From the NCBI RefSeq assembly GCF_010894435.1, contig NZ_JAAIXZ010000010.1, positions 330,253 through 394,252 on the forward strand: a DNA stretch of 64,000 nt, read 5' to 3'. The notes below the pieces were generated by a model. The model searched no databases. It was given only the letters and a program-made list of their open reading frames with translations, and was not told the DNA's origin. Origin of the DNA: Pyxidicoccus trucidator (GTDB taxonomy: Bacteria > Myxococcota > Myxococcia > Myxococcales > Myxococcaceae). The translations under genes and the position numbers were made by a program. Shown piece after piece: positions 8,156 through 16,611 of the stretch; positions within the stretch are counted from its first letter, which is position 1, and each line of letters begins with the position of its first letter.

Positions 8156-8173
8156 GACTCCGGGCAGGGAGTC
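8156..8173 (-). terminator. Hairpin in the ilvE-ATPase gap
   Basis: GACTCC (8156-8161) and GGAGTC (8168-8173) form a perfect 6-bp stem with a 6-nt loop. Just beside it is the extremely GC-rich, self-complementary GGGGCCCGGGGGCCCC run (around 8179-8195). Both lie downstream of ilvE on the minus strand and may end that transcript. Confidence 0.3.
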
Positions 8174-8235
8174 AGGCCCGGGGCCCGGGGGCCCCCCGCT
8201 CCCCGGATGGGAGGAGCGGCGGGGCGGGACGTCGC

Positions 8236-9183
8236 TCAGACGTAGGTGAGCCACTCCGCGTAGCGGGGCTCCTGGCCACGCACGGTGCGGAAGTAGGTCT
8301 CCTGTACGAATTGGCTGATGGGGCCGGGCTTGCCGGTGCCGATGGTGCGGTTGTCCACCTCGCGCACGGGGGTGATTTCCGCCGCGGTGCCGGTGAAGAA
8401 GATCTCATTGCAGATGTAGAGGGCGTCACGGGTGAAGGTGACCTCCTCCACGGCGCGGCCGCTGTCACGCAGGAGGCGGAGCACCGTGTCGCGGGTGATG
8501 CCGTCCAGGATGGGCGAGGACAGCGGAGGCGTCTTGATGACGCCCTTCTTGTTCACCATGAAGATGTTCTCGCCGGACGCCTCGGCCACGAAGCCGCTGA
8601 TGTCCAGGAGGATGGCCTCGTCGTAGCCCGCCTGCACCGCCTCGCGCTTGGCGAGGATGGAGTTGACGTACTGGCCGGTAATCTTGCCGCGCACCATGTT
8701 GACGTTGACGTGCATGCGCGTGAAGGAGCTCACCTTGCCGCGGATGCCCTCCTTGATGCCCTTGTCACCCAGGTACGCGCCCCAGTCCCAGGCCGTGACG
8801 GCCACGCGGGTGGGGTTCACCGCGCCCAGGCCCATGGCGCCGTCGCCCATGAAGGCCACCGGGCGCAGGTAGGCGCCATTGGCGAACAGGGTCTTCTGCT
8901 TGCGCAGCAGCTCCAGGCACGCCTCGACCAGCTCGTCCTCGGAGTAGGGAATCTTCAGCTGGATGATGTGTGCCGAGTCCAGCAGGCGCTGGATGTGCTC
9001 TCGCAGCCGGAATACCGCCAGCCGGCCGTCATGCGTCTTGTACGCCCGGATGCCCTCGAAGACGCCAAGCCCATAGTGGAGCGCGTGCGTCATGACATGC
9101 ACGCTGCCCTCTTCCCACTTCACCATCTTCCCATCGAGCCAGATCTGGTCCGCGCGCACCGTGCTACTCGAGGTCGAGCTCAT
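8236..9183 (-). CDS. ilvE: Branched-chain amino acid aminotransferase
   Basis: A 315-residue fold-type IV PLP aminotransferase, performing the last step of leucine, isoleucine and valine synthesis or the first step of their breakdown. Diagnostic segments are HYGLGVFEGIRAY (36-48), the Schiff-base lysine K167 in RGKITGQYVNS, EAILLD, VAEASGENIF and FFTGTAAEITPVREVD. Length and motifs fit IlvE rather than D-amino acid aminotransferase or 4-amino-4-deoxychorismate lyase. In myxobacteria branched-chain keto acids also prime iso-branched fatty acids, so the enzyme may feed lipid synthesis as well. It appears monocistronic, with its own promoter at 9231-9259. Confidence 0.92.
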   Translation of the reverse strand: MSSTSSSTVRADQIWLDGKMVKWEEGSVHVMTHALHYGLGVFEGIRAYKTHDGRLAVFRLREHIQRLLDSAHIIQLKIPYSEDELVEACLELLRKQKTLFANGAYLRPVAFMGDGAMGLGAVNPTRVAVTAWDWGAYLGDKGIKEGIRGKVSSFTRMHVNVNMVRGKITGQYVNSILAKREAVQAGYDEAILLDISGFVAEASGENIFMVNKKGVIKTPPLSSPILDGITRDTVLRLLRDSGRAVEEVTFTRDALYICNEIFFTGTAAEITPVREVDNRTIGTGKPGPISQFVQETYFRTVRGQEPRYAEWLTYV

Positions 9184-9230
9184 TCGAAGGTTCCTTCACA
9201 TGGGGGATTTCAAGATGGGGCTGCCTGGGC

Positions 9231-9259
9231 CTTCTAGCCAGCCAACCCTATGAGGTCAA
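9231..9259 (-). promoter_or_regulatory. Sigma70-type promoter of ilvE
   Basis: On the minus strand TTGACC (9259-9254), a 17-nt spacer and TAGAAG (9236-9231) form a good promoter, about 48 nt upstream of the ilvE ATG. No leader peptide or attenuator is visible in the short leader. Confidence 0.55.
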
Positions 9260-9286
9260 AGCAGTAATGGGGAGGTTCACCCGGCG

Positions 9287-10702
9287 TCACAATACCGGAG
9301 GCAGCGGGGCGAGCATCCTGCGAAGGAAGGGCATGTCCTCGGCCATGGCCTTGCGGCCCAGGTGGAGCGCCTTCGAGGCCAGCTCTACGTTAGGCACCAC
9401 CTCCAGCGGGGACAGCGTTCGGGAGAAGCGCTTGACGTGGTGCGCGTAGGGCAGGTTGGGCGCCACCGTCATCGCGGCCAGCCGCTGCAGGGGGAGCCAG
9501 AAGGGCGTGGCCAGCCGGGGCGCGAAGCCGTCCAGCCCGAGGATGAGCGTGTTGCGCGTGCCGATGCGGCCGCGGGCCACCGCCTTCCACGCGGCCTTCG
9601 CCGGCAGGTTGTCCACCAGGCCACCGTCGATGAGGCGCGCCACGCCGTGCTGTGCCAGCAGCCCGTCCAGCAGCGAGTGCATGTTCGGGTCCTCGCGCAG
9701 CACGTCATAGTGGATGACGCCCGGCAGCGCGGACGAGAAGCCCGCCGCGTCCAGCGCGTCGAAGTCGCCGGTGGTGTCGTCTGCGCCCAGGTGGAGACGG
9801 ACGGTGATTTCGGGCCGGGTGAACAGCTCCGCCATGGCGCCCATCGCGGCCTGGATGCGCCGGGCCACGCCGGCGGGGTTGAGCAGGCCCAGCGGGCTCG
9901 TGCCCAGCAGGCGCTCGTAGTACTCCAGCGGGCGGGGCAGCATGCCGCGGCGGATGCCGCCCACGGAGATGAGGGTGGGAATCGGAAGGTCCTTCAGCCG
10001 GATGCCGCTGCCCTCGGGCCCCGCGCCGAAGAAGCGCCCCAGCCCCGCGCGCAGGAAGAGGCGCAGCGCCGCCGGCAGCCCGTAGCGGCTCTCCGTGGAG
10101 ATGAAGCGGAAGAGCTTCCGGAAGGACAGCCCCCGGACGATGTTGATCATCTCCGTGGGGTCGAAGCGCTCCATGCGCGCGCGCATGATGGCGAGGATGG
10201 CGCCCATGGACGCGCCCGCAATCAGCTTCGGCTCCAGGCCGTGCTCGTCCAGCAGGCTCATCACCCCCAGGTAGACGAACGCGGTGCCGCCGCCGCCACC
10301 CGTCACCAGCACCAGCTCCTTCTGGCGGATTTCGCGATCCAACGCCTCCAGCGGGACGCGCTCGCGAAGCCGCGCCGCCACCCCGTCCCGGGCCCGCGCG
10401 GCGTGCTCGCGCAAGTCCTTCACGTGCGGCACCAGCTGGTCTCTGGTGGGGCGGCGGGTGCCACCGAGCACGGGGGACAGGCGCCGCTCCACCTCCTCGC
10501 GGAAGGGCGTGAGCAGGGCGCCGACGCCCACGTCCAGCCCGCCGTGCTGCACCTTGTAGAGGCGCGCCAGCGACAGCGCGGTGCGGAGCACGGCCTCCTC
10601 GCGCGCCTCCAGGAGGCCCGGGTTCGCCATGGCCGCGCGCACGAGGTTGAGCTCCAGCTCCTCGAGCGGCCGGTTGATCTGGAAGCGTTCCTTCAGCAGC
10701 AC
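9287..10702 (-). CDS. Patatin-like phospholipase
   Basis: A 471-residue acyl hydrolase. The patatin domain (about 128-380) has the oxyanion-hole glycine run GGGGG (135-139), the nucleophile serine S165 in GASMG and the catalytic Asp in LIDGGLVDNLP. The 125-residue N-terminal region is helical and charged and shows no signal peptide, so the enzyme is probably cytoplasmic or membrane-associated rather than secreted by Sec. The GTG start is 31 nt downstream of the MoxR-type ATPase gene, so the two form a likely operon. The lipid substrate cannot be inferred. Confidence 0.85.
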   Translation of the reverse strand: MLLKERFQINRPLEELELNLVRAAMANPGLLEAREEAVLRTALSLARLYKVQHGGLDVGVGALLTPFREEVERRLSPVLGGTRRPTRDQLVPHVKDLREHAARARDGVAARLRERVPLEALDREIRQKELVLVTGGGGGTAFVYLGVMSLLDEHGLEPKLIAGASMGAILAIMRARMERFDPTEMINIVRGLSFRKLFRFISTESRYGLPAALRLFLRAGLGRFFGAGPEGSGIRLKDLPIPTLISVGGIRRGMLPRPLEYYERLLGTSPLGLLNPAGVARRIQAAMGAMAELFTRPEITVRLHLGADDTTGDFDALDAAGFSSALPGVIHYDVLREDPNMHSLLDGLLAQHGVARLIDGGLVDNLPAKAAWKAVARGRIGTRNTLILGLDGFAPRLATPFWLPLQRLAAMTVAPNLPYAHHVKRFSRTLSPLEVVPNVELASKALHLGRKAMAEDMPFLRRMLAPLPPVL

Positions 10703-10733
10703 GGGCGAGGTGTCCCGGGGCGCGCCGGGCGCC

Positions 10734-11672
10734 TCACGCCTGGGCGATCTGCGAGAGGTTGGCCTTCGCCTTCTCGATGTCGCCCTCGTACTTGAGGACG
10801 AGGTTGAGCGTGGAGGCCACCAGGTCCGAGGTGAGCTGCTCCGCGTTCAGCAGCGCGAGGCTCTGCGCCCAGTCCAGCGTCTCGCTGATGGAGGGCGCCT
10901 TCTTCAAGTCGAGCGTGCGGATGACGGCCACCGCCTCCACCACCTGCTCGGCCAGCACCTGGGACACGCCGGGCAGGCGCGACTTGACGATGCGCAGCTC
11001 ACGCTCGCGGTCCGGGAAGTCGATGTGCAGGTGCAGGCAGCGGCGCTTCAGCGCGTCCGACAGCTCGCGGGCGTTGTTGGAGGTGAGCAGCACGCGGGGG
11101 ATGTGCTTCGCGCGGAAGTTGCCCAGCTCGGGGATGGTGACGGCGTTGTCCGACAGCACCTCCAGGAGGAAGGCCTCGAACTCCGGGTCCGCCTTGTCGA
11201 TTTCGTCCACCAGCAGCAGGGCGGGGCGCTCGGACAGCAGGGCGCGGAGGATGGGGCGGGGCAGCAGGAAGCGCTCGGAGAAGAACACCGCGTCGCCGGA
11301 GGCCAGCTGGTCCGCGGCCTCCGAGAGGGTGGTGGCGCCTTGCACCATGTCCCCAATCTTGTCCTTGAGGAGCTGGGTGTAGAGGAGCTGCTTGGCGTAC
11401 TCCCACTCGTACAGCGCCTTGGCCTCGTCCAGGCCCTCGTAGCACTGGAGCCGGATGAACTCGCGGCCCAGGGCCTGCGCCAGCGCCTTGGCCAGCTCCG
11501 TCTTGCCCACGCCGGCGGGGCCCTCCACCAGGATGGGCTTGTCCATCCGGTCCGCCAGGAAGGCCGCCGTGGCGATTTCGGGGGAGGACAGGTATCCGAC
11601 CTGCTCCAGGCGCTGCTCCGCGTCCGCCACGGTGCTGAAGGGGCGCGTCTCTGCCGTCGAAGGGGTGCTCAC
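10734..11672 (-). CDS. MoxR-family AAA ATPase
   Basis: A 312-residue ATPase with Walker A GPAGVGKT (51-58), Walker B LLLVDEIDKAD, and the sensor-1 LTSNNARELSDALKRRC containing the arginine finger, followed by a helical lid. MoxR ATPases act as chaperone-like remodelers, usually beside VWA-domain proteins. No VWA gene is present here, and the partner in the operon is a patatin. The GTG at 11672 is selected because the upstream codons include GTT and non-conserved residues. A GGAGGGG lies about 14 nt before it, so the exact start is moderately certain. Confidence 0.85.
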   Translation of the reverse strand: MSTPSTAETRPFSTVADAEQRLEQVGYLSSPEIATAAFLADRMDKPILVEGPAGVGKTELAKALAQALGREFIRLQCYEGLDEAKALYEWEYAKQLLYTQLLKDKIGDMVQGATTLSEAADQLASGDAVFFSERFLLPRPILRALLSERPALLLVDEIDKADPEFEAFLLEVLSDNAVTIPELGNFRAKHIPRVLLTSNNARELSDALKRRCLHLHIDFPDRERELRIVKSRLPGVSQVLAEQVVEAVAVIRTLDLKKAPSISETLDWAQSLALLNAEQLTSDLVASTLNLVLKYEGDIEKAKANLSQIAQA

Positions 11673-11863
11673 CTCGGGAAACTTAACCGACCCCTCCTCG
11701 GGGACTGCGGCAAAAATGCCAGGGTTCCAGTCCCCATTTCGTGGGCAACCTGCCTCTCTGCCCTGCAACCCGGCGTAACCACGTAGGGAAATATTCTGCG
11801 CACCGTGGGCACACGTCGTGCATCTACCCCTTCGCAACTCACGAAGCGAAGAGGTCAGCGGTC

Positions 11864-12085
11864 ATGGTGTGGGCGTGGTTGAAGATGGCGATGGCGGTGG
11901 CGGTGGTCCTGATGCCGGGCGGCTTCCCGCTCCTGCTGACCTACATCGCGGTGCGGACGCTCCGCCTGCGGTGGCACAACGCGCAGGTGGAGGCCCAGAG
12001 CAACGGTCGCGAGGCTTCCCTCCGGCACGTGGTCTCCACCCTGCAGCTCAAGGAGTTGGTCCGCGAGGCACGCGCCTCCCTGTGA
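11864..12085 (+). CDS. Small single-pass membrane protein, 73 aa
   Basis: ATG 11864 follows GAAGAGG. Residues 3-30 are strongly hydrophobic (LKMAMAVAVVLMPGGFPLLL) and form one or two membrane passes, followed by a basic/polar cytoplasmic helix. I do not recognise a family. It is divergent from moxR and convergent with aglZ, so it is probably monocistronic. Confidence 0.5.
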   Translation: MVWAWLKMAMAVAVVLMPGGFPLLLTYIAVRTLRLRWHNAQVEAQSNGREASLRHVVSTLQLKELVREARASL

Positions 12086-12175
12086 CGTCCGCGCCCCGGT
12101 AGGGCATGGATGTCATGGGTGACCCCGAGCCCCCCAGTATTCCGGGGCGGCTCACGAAATCAGGACGAAGCACCC

Positions 12176-12224
12176 CTCACCCTGGACCGCTCCGGCTCAC
12201 CGCCGGGAAGCGCTCCGGGGTGAG
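12176..12224. terminator. Bidirectional hairpin between convergent genes
   Basis: CTCACCCTGGACCGC (12176-12190) and GCGCTCCGGGGTGAG (12210-12224) pair over 15 positions with one mismatch and one G-T wobble. The hairpin sits between the ends of the small membrane-protein gene and aglZ, so it can serve both strands. Confidence 0.45.
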
Positions 12225-12275
12225 TCGTTTCCGGGGCGGGGTGCCGGGGTTCCGGCGGGGCTGCCGGACTCCCGC

Positions 12276-15200
12276 CTACTTGTCCAGCTCGTCCACCAGG
12301 GCCGTCCAGTCGTCGTCTTCCTTGGCGACGCCGGTGGGGATCTGGATCATGACGGTCCGGTCGGTGGGCTCGGACTCGTCGCCGCCCAGGGGCGCGGGTG
12401 CCGGAGCGGGAGCCGCGGCCTTCTTCGCGGCCGGCTTGGCAGCGGCCTTGGCCGCGGGCTTCGCGGCGGCGGCGGGCTGGGCGGGAGGGATGACCTGGTT
12501 GAGCTGCGTCCTCACGGCCAGGTCCTCTTCCTCGGTGGGCGCCGGTTTGGCCGCGGCCGTCTTGGCGGCCGGGGCGGCGGCGGCGGCGGGGGCCTTGCTC
12601 TTGAAGCGGGCCAGCTCCAGCTCGGCGACCTTGAGCGCCTTGCTCTTCTCCTGCACGGACTGCTGCAGGCGGGCCACTTCCTGGGCCTTGATGGCCTCGC
12701 GGCGCTCCAGCTCCGCCTTCTGCTTCGCGGTGAGGTCCTCCAGCTCCTTGAGCTGCCGCGTCTCCAGGTCCTTGCGCTCCTTCTGCGCGGTGGCGAGCCG
12801 GGCCGCGGACTCGTTGGCCTTGCCCTCGGCGGTGGCCACGCGGGCGTTGAGCTCCTTCTCCACGCGGGCCTTGGCGCCCTGCGCGTTCTCCACCGCCAGC
12901 TCCAGGTCCTGGATCTTCTTCGTGCGCGTGGCGAGCTGTCCCTGCAGGTCCTTGGCCTTGGCCTCCGCCTCGGTGGCGCGGGCCTGGGCCTCCTGGGTGA
13001 GCTGGGCGACGCGCTGCTCGGCCTTGGCCAGCTTCGCGGCCAGGTCGTCCGCCGCGCGCTTCGCGTCCGCGCGCTCCTGGGTGGACTGCTGCGTCTGCTG
13101 CTGGAGCTTCGCCTCCGTCTGCTGGAGGTGGGTGGTCAGCTCGTTGCGCTCGGCGGTCAGCTTCTGCTGGGCGACGCCAGCGGCGCGCAGCTGCTCCTCG
13201 CGGTCGGCGAGCGCCTTCTTGCCCAGCTCCAGCTGGTTGTTGAGGCCGGCCATCTGCTGCCCCAGGGCGTCCGCCTGGCGCTTCGAGTCGGCGGCCTGCT
13301 GCTGGAGCTTCGCCTCCAGGGCCTTGAGCTGCTCGGTGCGGGTGGCGACCTCGCGGTTGAGCACCTCGGCCTGACGCATCTTCTCCTGCGTCACCTGGGT
13401 GAGCTTGCGGAGCGTGTCCGACAGCTCCTTGCCCTTGCTGGCCAGGTCGTTCTGGAGCAGCTCTTCCTTGCGCTGCGACTCCTCGGTGAGCGCGTGGATC
13501 CGCTCCTCCAGGGTGCCCTTGGCGTTCTCCACCTGGGCCAGCTGCGAGGACAGCCGCGTCACCTCGGCGACGGCGGCGCCCAGCTCATGCTTGGTGAGGG
13601 TGAGCTGCTCGCCCAGGTCCTCGCCCTGGTTGCGCGCCTCGTTGAGCTGCGACTCCAGCGCCGCCTGGGCGCTGGCCGCGGCCTGCCTGCTGGCGGTGTG
13701 GGCCTGCTGCTCGCGCCCCAGGTTGTCGCGGGTGGCCGCGAGCTGGGCCTGCGTCTGCTCCAGCGTCTGGCTGGTGGCCTCCAGCTCGGAGCGCAGTCCG
13801 TCGCGCTCGCCGGTGAGGTCCGCGATGTGCGCGCTCGTCTCGGCGGCCAGCTTCTCGTGCGCGGCCCGCTCGGCCTCGTAGTTGCCCAGCGTCTCGGACA
13901 GCTCGCCGCGGAGCTGGCCAATCTGGCCGGTGAGGTCCTGCTCCAGCGTGTCCTTCGCCACGCCCAGGGCCTGCAGCTCCGCGGTGCGCTGGTCGCGCTC
14001 GCGGGTGGTGCGGGCCAGGGTGTCGTTCGTCTCCTGGAGCGCGCCGCGCGTCTCCTCCAGTTCGGCCTGGAGCGCGTCGCGCTGGCCGGTGGTGCTGGCG
14101 AGCTGCTCGCGGGTGTCCTCCAGCGCGGACTGCGTCTGCGCCAGCGTCTGGGAGGTGGCCTCCAGCTCGCCGCGCGTCTCCGCCAGCGAGCCCTCCGTCT
14201 GGGACAGCCGCGCCTGCGTGTCCGCGAGCGTCGCTTCCGTGTTGGAGAGGGCGTCCTGCGTCTGGGCCAGCGTCTGGGAGGTGGCCTCCAGCTCGCCGCG
14301 GGTGTTGGCCAGCGCCTCTTCCGTCTGGGAGAGGCGGGCCTGCGTGTCCGACAGCGTCTGGGAGGTGGCCTCCAGCTCGCCGCGCGTCTCGGAGAGCGAC
14401 TCCTCGGTGCGGGCCAGGGAGCCCTGGGTGTCCGCGAGGGTGGCCTCGGTGCGCGACAGCGTGTCCTGCGTCTGGGCCAGCGTCTGGCTGGTGGCCTCCA
14501 GGTTGCCGCTCAGCTCGGCGATGCGCTCGTCGCGCGTCGCCACGTCGCCCTGCAGGCCCTCGATGGAGGCCTCGCGCTGGGCGACGGTGTCCTCCAGGGA
14601 CGCCACGCGCGCGGTGAGCTGCTCACCCGTATTCTGCGACTGCTCCAGCTGCGAGGTGAGCGCTTGAATCTGGCCGGTGAGGTCCGCCTCCAGCTCGTTC
14701 TTGGCGGAGTTCAGCTCCTCCAGCTTCTGGGAGAGGTCGGCCTCCAGGGCGTCCTTGGCCTGGTTGAGGGCCTGGAGCCGGTCGGTGAGGTCCGTCTCCA
14801 GCTCGTCCTTGGCCTGGCTGAGGGCCTGCAGCTCGGCGGAGAGCTCCGCCTCGCGGTCCGCCAGGTGCGTCTTGACGGACTCGACCTCGCCCTCCAGCTC
14901 GCCGATGCGCTCCATGTGCTGCTGGATGTTGGCGTTGAGCTCCGCCTCGTTCTGCTCGTTGCGGGCGATGGTCTCCGAGAGCTCGCGCTCCAGGGTGCCG
15001 ATCTTCGCGTCGCGGTCCTCGACGCGCTGGGTGAGCTCGGTCTCCTGGGCGTCCTTGTCCATCCGGAGCTGGTCGCGCTCGCTGGTGGTGCGCGCGAGGT
15101 CGCCCTCCAGGTCCGCCACCTGCTGCGTGAGCCGGGCCTCCAGGGCCTCTCGCTCGGCGTTCAGCCGGACGATTTCCGCGTCCGCCTGGGTGCCGTGCTC

Positions 15201-16511
15201 CTCGGCGGCGGTGGCGCGGGCCTCCAGGGCGCGGACGGTGGTGTCGCGCTCCTGCTCCGTCTCCTGGAGCCGGTCCTGCAGCGCCTGGATTTCACCACTC
15301 AGCTCGGCGTAGCGCTGGTCGCGCTCGCTGACGGTGCGGGCCAGCTCGGCCTCGAACTCGTCGCCGCGCTTGCCCAGCCGGGCGATTTCCGCCTCGTGGG
15401 CGCGGATGGCGTCCTGGAGCTTCTGCTCCTTGACCTCGAACTCCAGCGTGACGACGCCGAGGTGCTTCTCCAGCTTGTCGTACTCGCCGCGGAGGTTCTC
15501 CAGCTCCGAGACGCGGCGCTCCAGCTCGTCCTCTCGGTTGTGGACCTCCTTGCGAAGGACGTTGATGTCCTTCTCCTTGGAGGCGACGACTTCGATGAGG
15601 TCCTTCTCGGAGGAGAACTTCTGGAGGAGCAGGTCGTCCACGGCGGCGCCGTGCTCGCGCTCCTTCTGGAGCATGCCCTGCTGGGCCTCGTTGAAGCGGC
15701 GGAGCAGGTCGTCCACCTGCATCTTCAGCCCTTGCAGCTCCACGTCCTTCTCGTGGAGCCGGTCCTCGCCGGACAGGAGCTCGCGCTCGCGCACGCTCCA
15801 GATTTCGGAGAGGCGGGCGAGCTGGGCCTCGCGCGTCTTCAGCTCGTCGCGGAGGATTTGAATCTTGCCCTCGGGCGTGCCCATCAGCTCGCGCCGCGGG
15901 GGCGGGCGCTTGAGCTGGCGGGACTCGGCGAGCAGCTCGGCCTTGCGGTCGGCGATGGACTGGAAGGCGCGGTCGAGGAAGGCGCGGTCCTCGTCCGTCA
16001 TCGCGCTGCGGCGCTCGCGCTTGGGCAGCTTGGGCGGGCCTCCGGCGCTGGTGCGCATGGGAGGCGGCATGGGCGGCGGCGCCTCGCGGGGCGAGCCGTT
16101 GAGCGCCGCGTCCAGGGACGCGTCCGACTCGTCCACGCCCGGCGGGACGATGCCGTAGCTCATGGACGCGAGCTCCCCCATTTCGAAGGGGATGACGAGG
16201 TAGCCGTCCGCGGCGCCCGGCGTCTGCCGGTGCTGCGTCAGGCCATCCACGCCCGTGTCCGAGGAGAGCAGGAGGACCTTGAGGTTCTGTCCCCACTTGC
16301 CCTTCTTGATCTGACCGCAGAGGACGAATCCGGACTGATCCGGCAGCTCGGCGCGCAGGACGACCAGATCCGGCCGACGCTTCTCCAGCTCACGCTGCGC
16401 GTCAGACGCAGTCGCCGCCATGGCCGTCTGATACCCCGCGCTCTTGAGCACGGTGGCCATGCTGAGGGCGAATTCGTTCTGGCTTTCGACGATGAGGACC
16501 CGACGCTCCAT
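12276..16511 (-). CDS. aglZ: AglZ-like gliding motility coiled-coil protein
   Basis: A 1411-residue protein with an N-terminal receiver-like domain (1-125) and a proline-rich linker (about 140-210). A huge Glu/Gln/Leu/Ala coiled coil (about 215-1300) follows, then an Ala/Lys/Pro-rich tail ending in an acidic DDDWTALVDELDK. The receiver is degenerate: the phospho-acceptor position is Arg53 in VVLRAELP, and the switch lysine is Pro in VIPFEM. It is therefore a pseudo-receiver. This architecture and size match Myxococcus AglZ, a cytoplasmic filament-forming protein of adventurous gliding complexes that follows cell polarity. The smaller relative FrzS (about 550 aa) is excluded by length. The coiled coil contains near-identical 28/42-residue units (14100-14510). 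Confidence 0.85.
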   Translation of the reverse strand: MERRVLIVESQNEFALSMATVLKSAGYQTAMAATASDAQRELEKRRPDLVVLRAELPDQSGFVLCGQIKKGKWGQNLKVLLLSSDTGVDGLTQHRQTPGAADGYLVIPFEMGELASMSYGIVPPGVDESDASLDAALNGSPREAPPPMPPPMRTSAGGPPKLPKRERRSAMTDEDRAFLDRAFQSIADRKAELLAESRQLKRPPPRRELMGTPEGKIQILRDELKTREAQLARLSEIWSVRERELLSGEDRLHEKDVELQGLKMQVDDLLRRFNEAQQGMLQKEREHGAAVDDLLLQKFSSEKDLIEVVASKEKDINVLRKEVHNREDELERRVSELENLRGEYDKLEKHLGVVTLEFEVKEQKLQDAIRAHEAEIARLGKRGDEFEAELARTVSERDQRYAELSGEIQALQDRLQETEQERDTTVRALEARATAAEEHGTQADAEIVRLNAEREALEARLTQQVADLEGDLARTTSERDQLRMDKDAQETELTQRVEDRDAKIGTLERELSETIARNEQNEAELNANIQQHMERIGELEGEVESVKTHLADREAELSAELQALSQAKDELETDLTDRLQALNQAKDALEADLSQKLEELNSAKNELEADLTGQIQALTSQLEQSQNTGEQLTARVASLEDTVAQREASIEGLQGDVATRDERIAELSGNLEATSQTLAQTQDTLSRTEATLADTQGSLARTEESLSETRGELEATSQTLSDTQARLSQTEEALANTRGELEATSQTLAQTQDALSNTEATLADTQARLSQTEGSLAETRGELEATSQTLAQTQSALEDTREQLASTTGQRDALQAELEETRGALQETNDTLARTTRERDQRTAELQALGVAKDTLEQDLTGQIGQLRGELSETLGNYEAERAAHEKLAAETSAHIADLTGERDGLRSELEATSQTLEQTQAQLAATRDNLGREQQAHTASRQAAASAQAALESQLNEARNQGEDLGEQLTLTKHELGAAVAEVTRLSSQLAQVENAKGTLEERIHALTEESQRKEELLQNDLASKGKELSDTLRKLTQVTQEKMRQAEVLNREVATRTEQLKALEAKLQQQAADSKRQADALGQQMAGLNNQLELGKKALADREEQLRAAGVAQQKLTAERNELTTHLQQTEAKLQQQTQQSTQERADAKRAADDLAAKLAKAEQRVAQLTQEAQARATEAEAKAKDLQGQLATRTKKIQDLELAVENAQGAKARVEKELNARVATAEGKANESAARLATAQKERKDLETRQLKELEDLTAKQKAELERREAIKAQEVARLQQSVQEKSKALKVAELELARFKSKAPAAAAAPAAKTAAAKPAPTEEEDLAVRTQLNQVIPPAQPAAAAKPAAKAAAKPAAKKAAAPAPAPAPLGGDESEPTDRTVMIQIPTGVAKEDDDWTALVDELDK
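14100..14510 (-). repeat. Heptad-based internal repeats in aglZ
   Basis: The coding strand encodes successive units beginning GELEATSQTLAQTQ and continuing through TEATLADTQARLSQTE to SLAETR. The units are 42, 28 and 42 residues plus a partial copy, all multiples of seven. They are nearly identical at DNA level, so copy number could change by recombination while keeping coiled-coil register. Confidence 0.7.
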
Positions 16512-16611
16512 GAAGCCCTTTTGACCCGGAAAAAGTGCAGTGAAAACCGCAGCATCCTATCGGGCGCGTGGAACGCTTGGAAAGTTTATGGGCGGTGCTC
16601 GGTTGGCTGCT

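Noticed and set aside
11700..11760. GG/GC-like spacing resembling a sigma54 promoter upstream of the MoxR gene
   Set aside because: The GG and GC elements are not 10 nt apart in any register, and TGGCATTTTTGC has the wrong spacing.
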